Source of the DNA: Cladosporium sp. IMV 00045
Taxonomy: Eukaryota > Ascomycota > Dothideomycetes > Cladosporiales > Cladosporiaceae
DNA: 64,000 bases
Direction: 5' to 3'
NCBI GenBank assembly: GCA_001931905.2
Contig: MSJI02000807.1
Location: forward strand, 96,310-160,309
Shown in pieces: positions 20,115 through 31,577 of this stretch. Each line of letters begins with the position of its first letter. Position 1 is the first letter of the stretch. Below the pieces are notes generated by a model. That model worked only from the letters and a program-made list of their open reading frames with translations. It made no database searches and was not told the origin of the DNA. A program made the position numbers and the translations under genes.

Positions 20115-21336
20115 TCAGATGCCTCCGAACGAGGCTGGCTGGATGGTAGCCCTGCGGCCCTGGATCAAGCGCTCCGTCTGCACGTACAGACTGTCGAGAT
20201 ACTGCATGGCGCGAGGATCCTTCAAGATCTTCGCAACTTGCAAACCAGAGCTGATCAGCTGCAAGATGTTGCGGTCGTCCTTGAGAGGGCGCGACTGGTG
20301 CTTGGCCGCATGGCGCATCTCCAGGCTGTTCTCGAGAATTGTGATCAACTGCTTGATCTGGCCGTTGTACAGCACGCGAGCGGGGATGCGGCGCTTGGTC
20401 GCGAGGCGCTTGAGCAAGTACACCCACTCGGACCACTCGCGGTCGGCGGCGGTGCGGACGGGGCGCTTGTCCGGCTCGATAGGCACGGGAAACTGGTATC
20501 GGGCGACGAAGTCGTAGCCGCACTGCGACAGTCGATCGTTGACCTTGGTCAGAATCTCGTCTTGTTCCTGTGCGTACAGCGTAATGGGCAGCTGCGGCAG
20601 ATCCTCCTCTTTTGGCTCGTAGTCACCGTCTGCGGGCTTGTCGAGCAGCTGAGATGGGCCGTCGAACTCGTCGCGGTTGGATGGTCGGCGCTGAGGGTAC
20701 GTCTTGCCGCTGCTGTGGAGACTCGTCGTGCTCGAGGCAGTCTCGCCGTAATAGGGCGGTATTGAGCTCATTCTAGTCGTCTCGGAGGGGCTGCGGGGAA
20801 GAGACTGCTGGGACCAATTGCTTTCCCATGGGCTGTAGGGCTGGTTATCGGCGGGTGATCTGGTGGAGGCAGGGAATTGACCCAGGCCCGGTGAGGCAGG
20901 CCACGGTGAAGGTTCCTGAAAGCCAGTGGTTCGTCTATTTGGCCACTCTGGGTCTGTTCCCCATCGTTGCGGCTGGTTGGTTGGGGTCTGGTTCTGGTAT
21001 AATCGTTGTTCGGCGGCCATCAGGCCAGGTGGGTAGCTTTAGGGAAGATTAGCATGAGCCGTGGTACAACGTCGACGCCTTCATGTAGTTGAACGTACCT
21101 GACAGCCGGTGAAGGTCTTGTGGACGACCATGTGTCTGATCTGTCGGGCTGCTGGGGAAACCTTTGTCTAGAGAGACCATTGGTCAGCTGGCGAGGTCTG
21201 ATATGCACGAGGATATAGGTGCACAAGCGTACTGTCTAGCGAAAGCCTCATCATATCTGCCGTATAGTGCACTGCCTCGACGAGGGTCGTTAGGCGCATA
21301 GCCTGTGGAAGACATGGAAGGTGGACCCGAAGCCAT
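20115..21336 (-). CDS. Conserved-looking fungal protein of unknown function
   Basis: Three-exon model: 21336-21233, 21167-21099, 21036-20115, giving 364 residues. The introns are 65 nt (GTACGC...TAG) and 62 nt (GTACGT...AAG), and all phases fit. The first half is disordered, rich in Pro, Ser, Gln and Tyr (GYAPNDPRRGSALYGRYDEAFARQ spans the first junction). The second half is a compact helical domain at about residues 200-355, beginning PITLYAQEQDEILTKVNDRL, with WSEWVYLLKRLATKRRIP, RVLYNGQIKQLITILENSLEM and a final helix ending LDSLYVQTERLIQ. The sharp boundary between disordered N-terminus and charged helical C-terminus suggests a real, conserved protein, probably a scaffold or adaptor, but I cannot name the family. 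It has no membrane segment or signal peptide. Confidence 0.82.
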
Positions 21337-24300
21337 ATCGAATGTGCAGGAGGGAGGAAAAGCTAAAAGAGAGCGAAAAGAGGCGTAAACGAAAGAATAA
21401 ACAGTCGCGTGAGCCAGGCCCGAATGCAGAGTTTGCAAGTGAATCTGTAAGAATCTGTTCCTCACGAGTGAATGCCAGATCGCGAGGCTATCGAGGAGAA
21501 AATGCGGCCTCGTGGTTAACTAGACTGTGAGAAAGGACGCCCCATCTCTCAAGGCTTGGGCAGTCCCCATAGGCTAGAGGTATAGCGATGCGCAAGGGAA
21601 CCCTCCGACACCCCGAAGAAAAGCGATGGAGAGAAAAACGTTCGAACCCAACTGCTGCCCATTGCGTAGGTTCGGGTCTCGTGGCTTCCATGCAAGGCAC
21701 ACTATGCGTCGATCTCTGCCTGGAAGACAGGCTAGGCGGATCTTGCACGCGCACAATACAGTAGTCCCAAACGACGCTATTCCAGCAAAGCTTTCGACAG
21801 CTGGGTCGTTGGTGGATATGGGGCAAGCAATCCTTGCCAGTTGGCAGCCGCAGGGTGGGTAAGACGAGACTGCAATCATCAAAAATCAGGAAGTAGTCCA
21901 AACAAGCGGCCGTTAGCTCTTTGGGTTCGGCGCCAGCAGCCGGGGCCTCTGCTAACGACGTCTCAATAGTCTCTGGCTTAAGCGCAGCCGAATCACCGCA
22001 GTCAAGACTAGGTAGCTTTTCATCCTGGTCCGCCCTGCGAGTCTTCAACGGCATGTCTGCTATCGTCGGCAGGCAGACATTTGGAGCTTCTAACCGCCCA
22101 AAAGCGAGATCATCAGCCCTGTCGTGCCCTCGTCTAGACACCTGTCGACAGAAAACCCTTTCCCTTCTCATGCAGGATATAGGGTAGAGCGGGTCCCGAA
22201 ATTTGGGCCTTGGATTTTGTGCGGATGTCAAAACGGGATAGCAAACTCAGTCTTTGACCGCCTGATGATTGGACATCACGATGATTCGGTTGCGGGGCAC
22301 GGACAATGCTCGTAGGAATCAAGGAATCGCTGAGTATTGTTATCGAGAATTCCCCGGACCACTTTCGCGGGAAGGATTCTCCCTGTCTCGTTTCGTCTTG
22401 GTTGGCCATGTGGTTGTTCGCTTAGGGGAAGTCATGGATTGGTGGCTGGTGGCAGACACGAAGAAGTCGATCGGCGCAGGCTTCCCTGGCGTGTGAGATG
22501 CAGAACTATACAGGGTTTCGGGCAGAACTGCAGCTGTCACGCGGTCACAGCTGAGAGATAACCCAAGATTGCAAATGCCGGGCAGCTTAGCAGCTCGGCG
22601 ACGACGAGGAAATGCCTGCGACCTTGGGCTTTGTGTTTGTGATCATCGAAATCCAACACGCAAAAAAGCCCAACGGTGGTGTCGAAATGCAGCACAACAG
22701 CACACCAAATGTCCCCGTTCTAACGCACAAAGCCTAATTCTGGCTTCTGAAGGCTTCAGTCTCGTCGACATGTCTCGGTTAGACACTCATAATAGTCTTG
22801 CTTGATCTACCGGCATCTATCTTTTATTCCACTTTGTCTGGGGCCCATGTATAACGTTCCGAGCAAGTAGGCGAGACCGCGGGCAAGCGTTCCCTCAATG
22901 AGATCTAGCAGTATCATCCTGGTCGCAGTTGGCGAATGACAGCGTTTCCTCTCTTCCGGCATGTCACACCGGAGATTAAGGACATCAATCAAAGATTCAA
23001 GCTGACACCCACCCCCAGAAGCCCATGACTACTATTCGGCTGTCGAAGGCTTGCAGACCTCGGATCGTGGGGGAAATGAATGCTGAAAGCATCCCGTCCG
23101 ATTGAGTCGCATTCTGTCCCCTAAATCAGAGCGACAAAATAAGTATCTTCATGCTTGCCGAAAGTCACATTCCACCGATGTAAAGTTTCTTGATACGACA
23201 TGCGACCATGGCGCAAGACGTGCGTACTATGCATGCATTCAAGGTGCAACATACCTTTTCACACACCAGTCCCGAATTGCGGTGAACCCAGGGGACTCGT
23301 GCTCCATGACTATCTCGCCGTCCTGTGAATCACAGGTAGTCGGGTGGTGTGCACGCAATCTGCTTTTCGAGGCCGTGCCGCTAAACCGCAACAGCCGCGG
23401 AGTCGCCTCCGAACAGGCGCTGTCGTTCGATGCCGAAAGCGTTGTCTATGGCGCTTATCTCGCTATGTTCCTAATTTCTGGCTCCCTTTTTCCAGCAGAC
23501 ATCTGTAGCAGCCTTACCCGTAAATCCTGCCAAGAGTCACCAGCGTGTGGATAATTCGAAACGTGGCACCACAGACATGGTAGATTAGGGTGTGGGTAAC
23601 TCTCCTAAATGACTTTGCAAGGTGGGCCGTTCACAGATCTCGCAATGTGCCGTATTTTTGCCAAGGTTCACAGGCAAAAGCCGGGCCCTACCAGCTAGAA
23701 ACGCGAATTCCTACGGAGCACCCGACGCGGTGAGAGCAGCTCGAGCAGCACCAGGGCACGATTTCGCGAAGTTCTGATATGCATCTGCCCATCGTGTGGG
23801 TGCGGGAATTCGTTTCAGAAGGTGTGCTTCTCCCCACTCTCTTGCGTAGAGCTCCAAGATCCAAATGGATCAATGGCGCGTCTCGAGAATTCCTTTACCG
23901 CCAGCCAGACGGACGTGCATTGCTACACTTCGTAGAGCCTGGTCGTCCTTCGGCGTATCTGGCGGGCGCAGTCTCCTTTTGCTTAGCTTGGCATCTTGGT
24001 GGAAACCGTGTCTTCTCTCAACCGCTTGATCGGAAAAATCGACTCCACACACGGAACTCGGGAGAGATGAATGCAGACACGGGCCGAAAGTTGTCCTCCT
24101 ACCCTACCATCACCCATGAATATACGATTCGGACAACCCCGGTCTGGCAGGGTGGGAGGAAGCCTAGGATCTACTACGCGAGTAAGGACGTCGTTGCGTT
24201 ATTTGAAATCGCAACATACAAAGGCAGAATGACACCCCGCCCCAAAAATACGCCGTCATGTGTTTTTTTCAAGTTGTCCACGGGCTCATTTCCCCACATG

Positions 24301-24946
24301 AAGCGAAGTGAGGTCAAGTTTGAGCTCAAATGGGAGCAACAACACAAGGAAAGAGCAAGTGACGACAGACGTTTATTCCAAGCTCACTCTTCTTGACCCC
24401 ACCTAAATATATGCGGCCTATCTGAAGGATATATTCGAATGCCGACGGTAACACTGCGCTATCAGCTCATACAACACAACTATATCAGGGACACCTAATA
24501 AGCACTCCGGCGCACGCTACAGCCTCACCAATCCTGAAACCAAGTTACTCGGGGGAGACTTTCTAGCTGATGGCATGCAGCGTGACATAGCTCAACTGGC
24601 TCACAAGATCTCCGACATGCCAGTATCTCAGGTCGTTGCGCCTAATTGATGACATGACACGTTTACGTCAATTTGATGTGCGATTCTTCTGAGGAAGCCC
24701 ATTTCATTCAACAAAACATACTCCTTGCTTAGCAAGTCAATCAAGTCCGTACAAACTGATCACTCAGCGCAGACCAGTCATGTAGCAAAAGCATCAAAAC
24801 AATCGATCGAACTAGGCTATGGCGGTCACGAAAAGCAGAACTCCTCCATTGGGTATCAAAGTCACCCTCCTCACACTCTCCGTACTTGCAAATGATCTCC
24901 TCACCAGTCTGTGGTCAAGTCTTTCACTCCCAACAAAGCATCCCTC
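21337..24946. other. 3.6-kb gene-poor stretch
   Basis: No frame here convinces me. The longest are 247 codons on the minus strand (21488-22231) and 205 codons on the plus strand (23779-24396). Neither has a recognisable motif, good start context or matching spliced neighbours, and amino-acid composition is that of random frames (rich in Arg, Ser, Cys). I see no transposase, reverse transcriptase, terminal repeats, tRNA or obvious RIP-type AT-rich signature. Species-specific genes with several introns could be missed. Confidence 0.45.
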
Positions 24947-25430
24947 TTACTCCTTCTTGTGGCCAAGGCCGAGCGCATGCTTGCCCTTCTCAATAAGCCC
25001 AGGCTTCTCGTGCTCTTCCTCTCCCCTGCTGACAGAGCGCTCCTTCTTTTTCTTCTCCTCACCAGTGCCGAGGGTCATCTGGTTGCCCTCGCCGCCGCGA
25101 CCCCAGTGGTAGGTGCCGGTTGCAGGCTGGTTGCTGTGGTGCGCCGGCGCGTCTACATCTTGCGCCAGGCGAGCGTTCGCGGCGCTGTCGTTGGAAACGA
25201 TGTTGCCAGTGCCTGCGATCGTGTCAGTACGGGTACATCGCATGCGAAAAGAATATGGGCTAATGCGCACCGCCGCGGCCAGTGGTGTAGTTCTGTTGCT
25301 TGATGGTAGGTGTCTGGAGGTCCTTGGGGTCGACGCCCTCGTTCGGGTTGCCGCCCATGTTTCCTGCGCCGCCTCGGCCGTGCGACATGCTGCGGACAGT
25401 TCCTTCGTGTGCGGTGGGCTTGGTGGCCAT
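24947..25430 (-). CDS. DUF3602 family protein (GRGG-repeat)
   Basis: Two exons, 25430-25271 and 25212-24947, giving 141 residues. The 58-nt intron (GTGCGC...GCAG) splits a glycine codon and restores GRGG-TGNI. The protein carries the repeated motif that defines DUF3602 (PF12223): GRGGAGN near residue 21, GRGGTGN at the splice junction and GRGGEGN near residue 100. The C-terminus is Lys/Glu-rich (EEKKKKERSVSRGEEEHEK) and ends GLGHKKE. Proteins of this family are small, hydrophilic, fungal-specific and of unknown biochemical function; no membrane segment or signal peptide is seen. The start MATKPTAHEG is the first ATG consistent with family length; the frame upstream has no family resemblance. 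Confidence is high for family membership, low for any role. Confidence 0.9.
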
Positions 25431-26170
25431 TGAATGCGATCGAATATGCAAGGCAAGGTTCGCGCGCAGAGGTGGGGGTGTTGTTCGCTTCTGGCTAGCA
25501 GGTATTGACACGTCGTTATCGCAGGGGTGCAGGTGGGATGCTTTTTGAGCTTGTCGCTCTCTTGGAGGTGGCTAGAGTGATAGAAAGATAAGGTGGAATG
25601 TCTTACGAGTATCGCTTGCCAAACCTTTGAGCCGTCAACCAACTCATCGCAAGCTGCCGAAGGTGGGTTGAGCAACGCCCAGATTTAGACGTCATCGCCG
25701 AGAAACTGGGCGCAGGAGCGCAGGACGAAGTGGCATGTTCACTGGAATCGCATAAGACTATTGGGCGAGACTGCCTGTACTGCCAAACAAGAAGCGACTT
25801 TCGTCGCAAACCACCGACGGTCAGTGCTCCGTTGTTGTTGATCATCATCATCAATTGTAGTGAAAAGTGTAAAGTCTAGTGTAAGAGCGACAGATAGGCC
25901 ACGCGCTGGTCATTGGTGTGAACTCCGACGATCTCCGCGCGCCCAGAGATGGCCTCAAACATCCGCGGGCAGGACGAGATAGCAGCCCGTAATTAGTCAC
26001 GTGATAAAGCATACACCTCACTCCCGTCCCTGTCCAACCAAACCCCGCGCTTAGCGGCGGCCTACTTGGGGGACATCTGAGAAACGTCGGCGCTGATAAG
26101 ATCTAAATGTGACTACGACAATCAAGATCTCGACTGCATACCAAGACCTCAGGATCAGCAATCTACCAAA
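25431..26170. promoter_or_regulatory. Divergent promoter region
   Basis: These 740 nt separate the start codons of the DUF3602 gene (minus) and the DUF1640 gene (plus). A CACGTG E-box-like palindrome occurs at about 25997-26002 (AGTCACGTGATAAAG). Small frames here are not coding-like. Confidence 0.45.
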
Positions 26171-26977
26171 ATGGCAGCACCTTTAACCCTCCGCACTCTA
26201 GAGGCACTACCTCGTCTCTCGTGGACGGCTAGCGCGATTCGACCCTCAGCAGCCTTCACTCAACAGCCCTTCTTCCAACAACCCAAGTCCCAAACCTCCC
26301 CTTACAGAACGACAGCCACCTCAGCCATAGCAAGACAACGCTGGACCGCCCGCCGCACTCCCCAGCAGCAACACAACAATGTCAGCTCCCACACCCAAAC
26401 CTCGCGCGCCTTCTCCTCCACCCCCGCCCTAGCCAAAGACCACCACTTCGACACGCTGAAATTCGTGCAACGCCTGCAAGCCGAAGGCTTCAGCGAGGCG
26501 CAATCGGAAGCGATGATGAAAGTGCTCTCGGACGTGATTGAGGAATCCATCCAGAACCTGACGCGCACGATGGTGCTGCGCGAGGACCAGGAGAAGGCGA
26601 CGTACACGCAAAAGGTGGACTTCGCCAAGCTGCGCTCGGAGCTGCTGAGCGCCGACAGCACCGAGTCGAGTCTGACGAGGGCGTCGCACGAGCGCCTGAC
26701 CAACGACCTCGCCAAGCTCAATTCCAAGCTGCGCGACGAGGTGCAGCGCACGCAGTCGAGCGTGCGTCTGGATTTGAACTTGGAGAAGGGCAGGATTCGC
26801 GAGGAGGCGAATAGTCAAGATTTGAAGATCAAGGAGACGGAGACGAGGATTGAGCAGGAGACTGCGGCGCTCAGGGAGAGGTTGGAGGCGGTCAAGTTCA
26901 GCACGTTGCAGTGGCTTATGGGTGTGTGCACGGGTACCGCGGCGATTATTCTTGGTGTGTGGAGATTGTTGATGTGA
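26171..26977 (+). CDS. Mitochondrial coiled-coil inner-membrane protein, DUF1640 (CCDC90/FMP32-like)
   Basis: Intronless frame of 268 residues; ATG in CCAAAATGGC, good context. Residues 1-85 are rich in Arg, Ser, Thr and Gln with almost no acids and end RAFSSTPALAKD, a typical mitochondrial presequence with an R/F-S-S processing region. Then comes FDTLKFVQRLQAEGFSEAQS, the signature of DUF1640 (PF07798), followed by coiled coil at about 120-240 (KLNSKLRDEVQRTQSS, IKETETRIEQETAALRERLE), and a C-terminal membrane segment LQWLMGVCTGTAAIILGVWR. This layout matches yeast FMP32 and human CCDC90B/MCUR1, inner-membrane proteins linked to respiratory complex assembly or calcium uptake. The precise role in this fungus is inferred only from the family. 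Confidence 0.92.
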   Translation: MAAPLTLRTLEALPRLSWTASAIRPSAAFTQQPFFQQPKSQTSPYRTTATSAIARQRWTARRTPQQQHNNVSSHTQTSRAFSSTPALAKDHHFDTLKFVQRLQAEGFSEAQSEAMMKVLSDVIEESIQNLTRTMVLREDQEKATYTQKVDFAKLRSELLSADSTESSLTRASHERLTNDLAKLNSKLRDEVQRTQSSVRLDLNLEKGRIREEANSQDLKIKETETRIEQETAALRERLEAVKFSTLQWLMGVCTGTAAIILGVWRLLM

Positions 26978-27267
26978 GGGAGATTGCATGAAAGGGAATG
27001 GAGCATGGCAGTAAAGTCAAGACAGACACAGCAGCATTCTCATTTGTTATTCTTAGGGCCGAAGAAACGTCCTCCATCGCATGCTTGGGTACCATACACT
27101 GTGAGCCCTTGAACATCAACAAAAGAGACCAGACTCTCAATCATCCACAGTCCATCAATCCGGCCCTCAATCCGTCCATCCACTCGTCTTTCCCACGGCA
27201 TCGAGCCTCGTGCGTGTATTCCGAGCGATGGGACAGCCACTCTTGCTTTGGGAGGTGGCAGTTGCTC

Positions 27268-27984
27268 TCAGGTTTGTGATGTGGCAGTCATTTCCGCCAT
27301 GTTTCCTCCGAATACCTCAAACGGCGCTGTGAGTGTCGACATTGGCGGCGCGCCCGTCTGCATGGGAGCCGCAGGGTTGACGGTCTGAGGAGGCACCGGA
27401 GAGATCCCTTTGCGCGCATCTTTACGGGCGTGGCGCCAGCGGTGCACCATGATTGCGCTGTATATCAGCTCCAAGACACTGGCGAATAGAAACAGGGCCG
27501 AGGCTGCTCCGAATATGGGACCCAAAGTACCGTCGAGTAGCAAATACGGAGTAAACCTTGCGATTGCAGCAGCAAGCAAGATCTTGAAGATGCTGGACAC
27601 GAGCGCGAAGACCGGATGCAGTCTCTTGGCCCCGAACAAGACGATGTCGGCAGATGTGAAGAAGGAGGACAGCAGGATCAATCCAAGGGACGCCTTGACC
27701 GCGAGAAGCACAGCTACTATCACAACTTCCGCAGGAATCTCGTCGCTGATGGAGGAAAACGCAGACGCGAGATCGCCACCGTCGAACGTTTTCCTGAAGA
27801 TGATTGCAGAAGCTGTGCAGGCGGCAAGTGATATGGCTTGGGCAACCAAGATAGGAGCCAAGAGACCCTTCTTCCATCGGCCAGAGTAGTTGGTGGTTAC
27901 GCCGTCCGCCGCGCCGTCCATAGTCTCCACTGCCGCACCAGAAGTCGGTGCCTTCGCGAAGGGCATGAAGCTGAGGCAATTCAT
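27268..27984 (-). CDS. Four-helix integral membrane protein, function unknown
   Basis: Intronless frame of 238 residues with an ATG start at 27984. Four long hydrophobic segments are visible: LLAPILVAQAISLAACTASA at about 40-60, AEVVIVAVLLAVKASLGLIL at about 85-105, FALVSSIFKILLAAAIARFT at about 125-145, and a Gly/Ala/Leu-rich fourth at about 152-178 ending VLELIYSAIMVHRW. The tail (RHARKDARKGISPVPPQTVNPAAPM...) is basic then Pro-rich and probably cytosolic. The overall shape recalls tetraspan membrane proteins, but no signature motif supports a named family. It is convergent with the DUF1640 gene, about 290 nt away. A frame on the opposite strand is a shadow. Confidence 0.82.
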   Translation of the reverse strand: MNCLSFMPFAKAPTSGAAVETMDGAADGVTTNYSGRWKKGLLAPILVAQAISLAACTASAIIFRKTFDGGDLASAFSSISDEIPAEVVIVAVLLAVKASLGLILLSSFFTSADIVLFGAKRLHPVFALVSSIFKILLAAAIARFTPYLLLDGTLGPIFGAASALFLFASVLELIYSAIMVHRWRHARKDARKGISPVPPQTVNPAAPMQTGAPPMSTLTAPFEVFGGNMAEMTATSQT

Positions 27985-29311
27985 CGTGATGAGTGGAAGG
28001 CGTCGTAAAAGTTAGACGTGGATCGTGGACGTAGATCGTGAGGCTGCAAAGAACTGTCGTCGATTGATAATGGAAGGGCGATGATGATGAAGAATGGGTT
28101 GTGCTGATGTGAGTTCTGGTGGAGGGAAGAAGAAACGAGAGAGTGGGCGATGGCCGAGAAGTCATTCCAATATTGCTTGCACCTACCTCTTGCCATGCTG
28201 TATGGTTCTGGCAGTCACTGACTGGAGTTGCTGTCGTTATGGTTGAAGGAAGCGTCGAAGAGCGAGAAAGCACGCTCAAGTAGGACCATGGAGATATGGA
28301 CCGGAAGGCACCGCTCGCCGCAGCAATCAGACGATGAACATATGAGCATCACATAGGACACACCTTATCCATTCCAGCAATTGAAGATGGCCTAAGTGAA
28401 GAGAACATGTGACTCTCCTGAGGCGCAACATTCGACGACATCTAGACCACTGAAGCTGAACTAGAGGATGCGCGATAAACAAGAGAAGACCGAAGCACGT
28501 ACTCAACTGAAACTGAGGAAGAAATCTTCTCGGATTCGAGTATCGCTAGAGATATCGTGATGTTGACATACATCCTTCACGAGTCGGCAACCGACATCAG
28601 ACACGGGTTACGTGGGATCAACTCGATCCGGACGGCGGTTCTGCAGACCTACTCCACTCTCGCCTGGTCCAACGGTTCGTGGCGGTGAATGGTCAGTCCT
28701 GATAGACTCGTGAAGACTGTTCCATTGTGCTCGAAAGATACTGAACATGTCGCCGGAAACACTGGCTCACATTATTATCTAACAACTTGAAGAAATGATA
28801 TCAGGAGTCAACAATGAGATCTTGACCGAGGCATCAGGTTGAAGACAGCGGTGGAGGGCACAAAGGGATGCGGCTGAACTCTAAAGAATGGTCAAAAGTC
28901 TATTTCTCAGCCTTTTGCTTCCTTCCGAATCATCACGACACAAGCTTCAAGTACCCTGAGGGATTTGTCTCACCGTATAGCACTTAATTGCTTCAGGGCT
29001 GTTTGTTACTGAAGCTCCGGTCGCAACCTCGCCATCCGCAATATACTCAACACGTCCCCAGGGGCATTCTCGCCACAGAGTGGGACCCCAATGGTTCAAA
29101 GGCGTGCGTGGCCCTACGGCTGATAGGGCTGGACGGAGGGACGATCATCGTGGCAGAAACTCGGCCTCACCAAGGGCGGCGACGTCAGTGCTCTGGTTGC
29201 TGGGTAGTACGATTCGAATATAAAACTAGGTAGGGGAATCTTTGTGACTCTTGACATTCTGGTATACATCACACGCAAAAAGCACAACCTGAAACAGGAA
29301 TTCTGAAGAAA
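27985..29311. other. 1.3-kb intergenic region
   Basis: The part next to 27984 contains the minus-strand gene's leader (A/T and GA-rich). From 28300 to 29250 I find no frame over about 80 codons and no RNA or repeat signature. The last 100 nt before 29312 are A-rich (AAACTAGG, GCAAAAAGCACAACC), as in fungal leaders. Confidence 0.5.
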
Positions 29312-30266
29312 ATGTCTTTCCTTAACAAGCTGGAGAAGGGCTTCGAGGCTGTCAAGGAGAAGTACGAAGAGCACCAGCAGAAGCAGCACCAGCAGGAACA
29401 GCAGCAGCAGCAATCTCAGTATGGCCAAACAGCGGCCTCAGTACGGCAACCAGTACGACCAGCAACAATCCCAATACGGCCAACAACAGCAAGGCTACGA
29501 CCGCCCTCCCCCTCCCCCACCCCAAGGAGGCTACTCCCAGCAGCAGCAATCCTACAACTCTCCAGGCCAAAACGTCAACGGCCCCTTCGAAGTCGCCTTC
29601 AACGGCAAGAAAATCCCCGCCGAGCGCAAGAGCTGCACCTCCGGCTGCAAGCCGCTGATGCTGTGGACGCACGGCGCGGGCGGCGGACTGCACGACGATG
29701 CGACGCAGGGCTTCGCCAACGGCTTCGCGGAACTGGCGCCCATCGTGACGCACGAAGCGCAGTCCAACCTCGACAACCGCGTGGCGTGCTACCGCGCCAT
29801 GACGGAGCACGAGGGCTACGCGACCTACATCGGCGGGCGCAGCATGGGCTCGCGCACCGCTGCGACGCTGGCAACTACCCATCCGGAGACCAAGGCCGTC
29901 GTGCTCGTCAGCTACCCGCTGCTGAACAACGGCGAGGAGCGCTCGCAGATCATGCTCGATTTGCCGCCGCACTTGGACGTGCTGTTCATGCTGGGATCCA
30001 AAGATCCCATGAACCCTTGCAAGCAGTTTGAGGAGGTTCGCGCGAGGATGAAGGCTCGCACTTGGGTTTGCATCGTGCAGGGCGCGGCGCATATGATGGA
30101 CATGGTGCACGATCACGCCACGAAGGATATGAGGAGGCAGACGGGCAGGATTGCCGCGGACTGGTTGCAGAACCGCGACCCGAACAGGAGGTTCATGGTG
30201 CTGAAGATGCAGGAGGGCAAGGCTGTGCCTGGGCCTTGGGAGAATGTTGAGAGGTCTTCTTGGTAG
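29312..30266 (+). CDS. KANL3/TEX30-like alpha/beta hydrolase with Q/P-rich N-terminus (frame change near 29430)
   Basis: Two overlapping frames make one protein. The N-terminal frame from 29312 (MSFLNKLEKGFEAVKEKYEE, then a Gln-rich run) passes to the frame of 29421-30266 near 29430. Skipping one A in CCAAACAGC would give continuous QYGQ-QRPQYGNQYDQQQ repeats. Alternatives are a 49-nt intron (about 29452-29500, GTACGG...ACAG, no good branch site) or translation starting at ATG 29421. The catalytic part is clear: LMLWTHGAGGG (oxyanion region), the nucleophile elbow GGRSMGSR, an acid in GSKDPMNPC and a histidine in GAAHMMDM. This matches the KANL3/TEX30 hydrolase-like group (dienelactone hydrolase fold). 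The substrate is unknown; the N-terminal Q/P-rich tail is probably disordered. The frame problem makes the exact N-terminus uncertain. Confidence 0.82.
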
Positions 30267-30620
30267 ATGGTTTGGTGATGGGTGGATCTTTTGCATGTAG
30301 ATACATTATAGATGGGGTATAGATCGATAATGCCGTTCCGACAGTACGCAGTGCCCGTCTTGAAGGCTATGCCTTTGAAATGCGAGTCCCAGGGTGTTCA
30401 TTCTTGATGCTGACTTCTCATCGTACTCAGCATGGCGGCCTCCAGCGTATGCGGTTGTACATGCTGGAATAAAACCGCGCTGCCAGTCCAAGTCGCATCG
30501 TAATGCAACAACGTATGGCCTGTAGTGCCGCGCGGGTATCTTGAGCATATCCTCTCTCTCTCTCCCAGCTCTCGTCTTACTCGTATTTTTATATTGCCAA
30601 TTACATCCCCATCCAACTCC

Positions 30621-31270
30621 TCACATCATCTCCTCACCCTCCGCCTCGGCCTTCCTGGCATCGATGATCTTCTGCGCAACAACCCTCCTTTCTTCCTTGA
30701 GCGAGACGAAAATCTAAAGAACACTATCGTCAGTGACCGAAACCATCCAAATCATCAATTCAAACTCACCCAAAACCAAACCATCAACTCCATAAACCCC
30801 CAAGTAAACACCAGCGCATTGCACAAATACCTCCCAGGGCCTCCAGCGGGACCCAACATGCCATCATCCTTGAAGAGGTAGGAATACGCCGTGACGGCAA
30901 AAAGCACCGAAAGGCGCACAGGAACGTTCGCCAGCCAGTATTCGAGCGCGGGCAGAGCGTCGAGCGAAGCGGCGGTCAAGTCGGACAGGCCGAAGAAAGC
31001 GAGGAGGACGGCGATGAAGGCGCTGGCTTCGCTGGGTTTGTCCATTGTTGTTATTTGAGGCTGCGAATGAATTGTCAGTTTACTTGGTCCTCCATTGTGG
31101 TTGGGCGATTTTGGTATGGGGTTTCTCCTTACAAGACGCATCGACTCGCCGAGCATGAAGACGACATTCTGGTCGACTATCGTGCGCGGCGTGGCGAGGA
31201 AGAACCAGGCGGCGGTGATGTGGAAGAGCGAGATGGCTCGGATGAGAGTGTAGGGGGAGAAGACGCCCAT
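30621..31270 (-). CDS. ILM1: ILM1-like membrane protein (increased loss of mitochondrial DNA 1)
   Basis: Three exons: 31270-31133, 31060-30770 and 30713-30621; 173 residues. The introns are 72 nt (GTAAGG...GCAG) and 56 nt (GTGAGT...TTTAG). The first is a multiple of three without a stop, so the unspliced frame also reads through. The spliced start SPYTLIRAISLFHITAAWFF followed by ATPRTIVDQNVVFMLGESMRL is typical of fungal ILM1, with DKPSEASAFIAVLLAFFGLS, FKDDGMLGP and a final exon beginning IFVSLKEERRVVAQKII. Four hydrophobic segments suggest an ER or mitochondrial-associated membrane protein. Yeast ILM1 mutants lose mitochondrial DNA; the molecular role is not well understood. The second intron is essential: without it the protein ends early at WFWVSLN. 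Confidence 0.88.
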
Positions 31271-31577
31271 CTTCGCGAAGAGGGTTGAGGTTGAATTGAT
31301 TTATTAGTATGATTGTCAAGATGCCAGGTTGGAGAGACGTAGGAAGACTTTCTGGACCAGACCATTGGAATCGCAAGGACCCTGAATTGCGGTGGCTGCT
31401 TGAGGAAGGTGAGCTGCAGCTCTCGTCAGCCTCGGCCTTTGCTTCGTTTCGCTTGATGTGAGATGAATTGGCGTGCTTGTTGAGATAAGGCACGCGAGCA
31501 GCTGATGATATATATCCTGCAAGCTATTTCCATGTAGTCAACAACTTATTTCTCTCATCGAATATACACTAGGGGAC

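Noticed and set aside
21488..22231. 247-codon minus-strand frame in the gene-poor block
   Set aside because: No recognisable motif, random-like composition, no supporting splice structure; kept only as a remote possibility.
23779..24396. 205-codon plus-strand frame
   Set aside because: No domain, no signal peptide, no conserved-looking block; likely chance.
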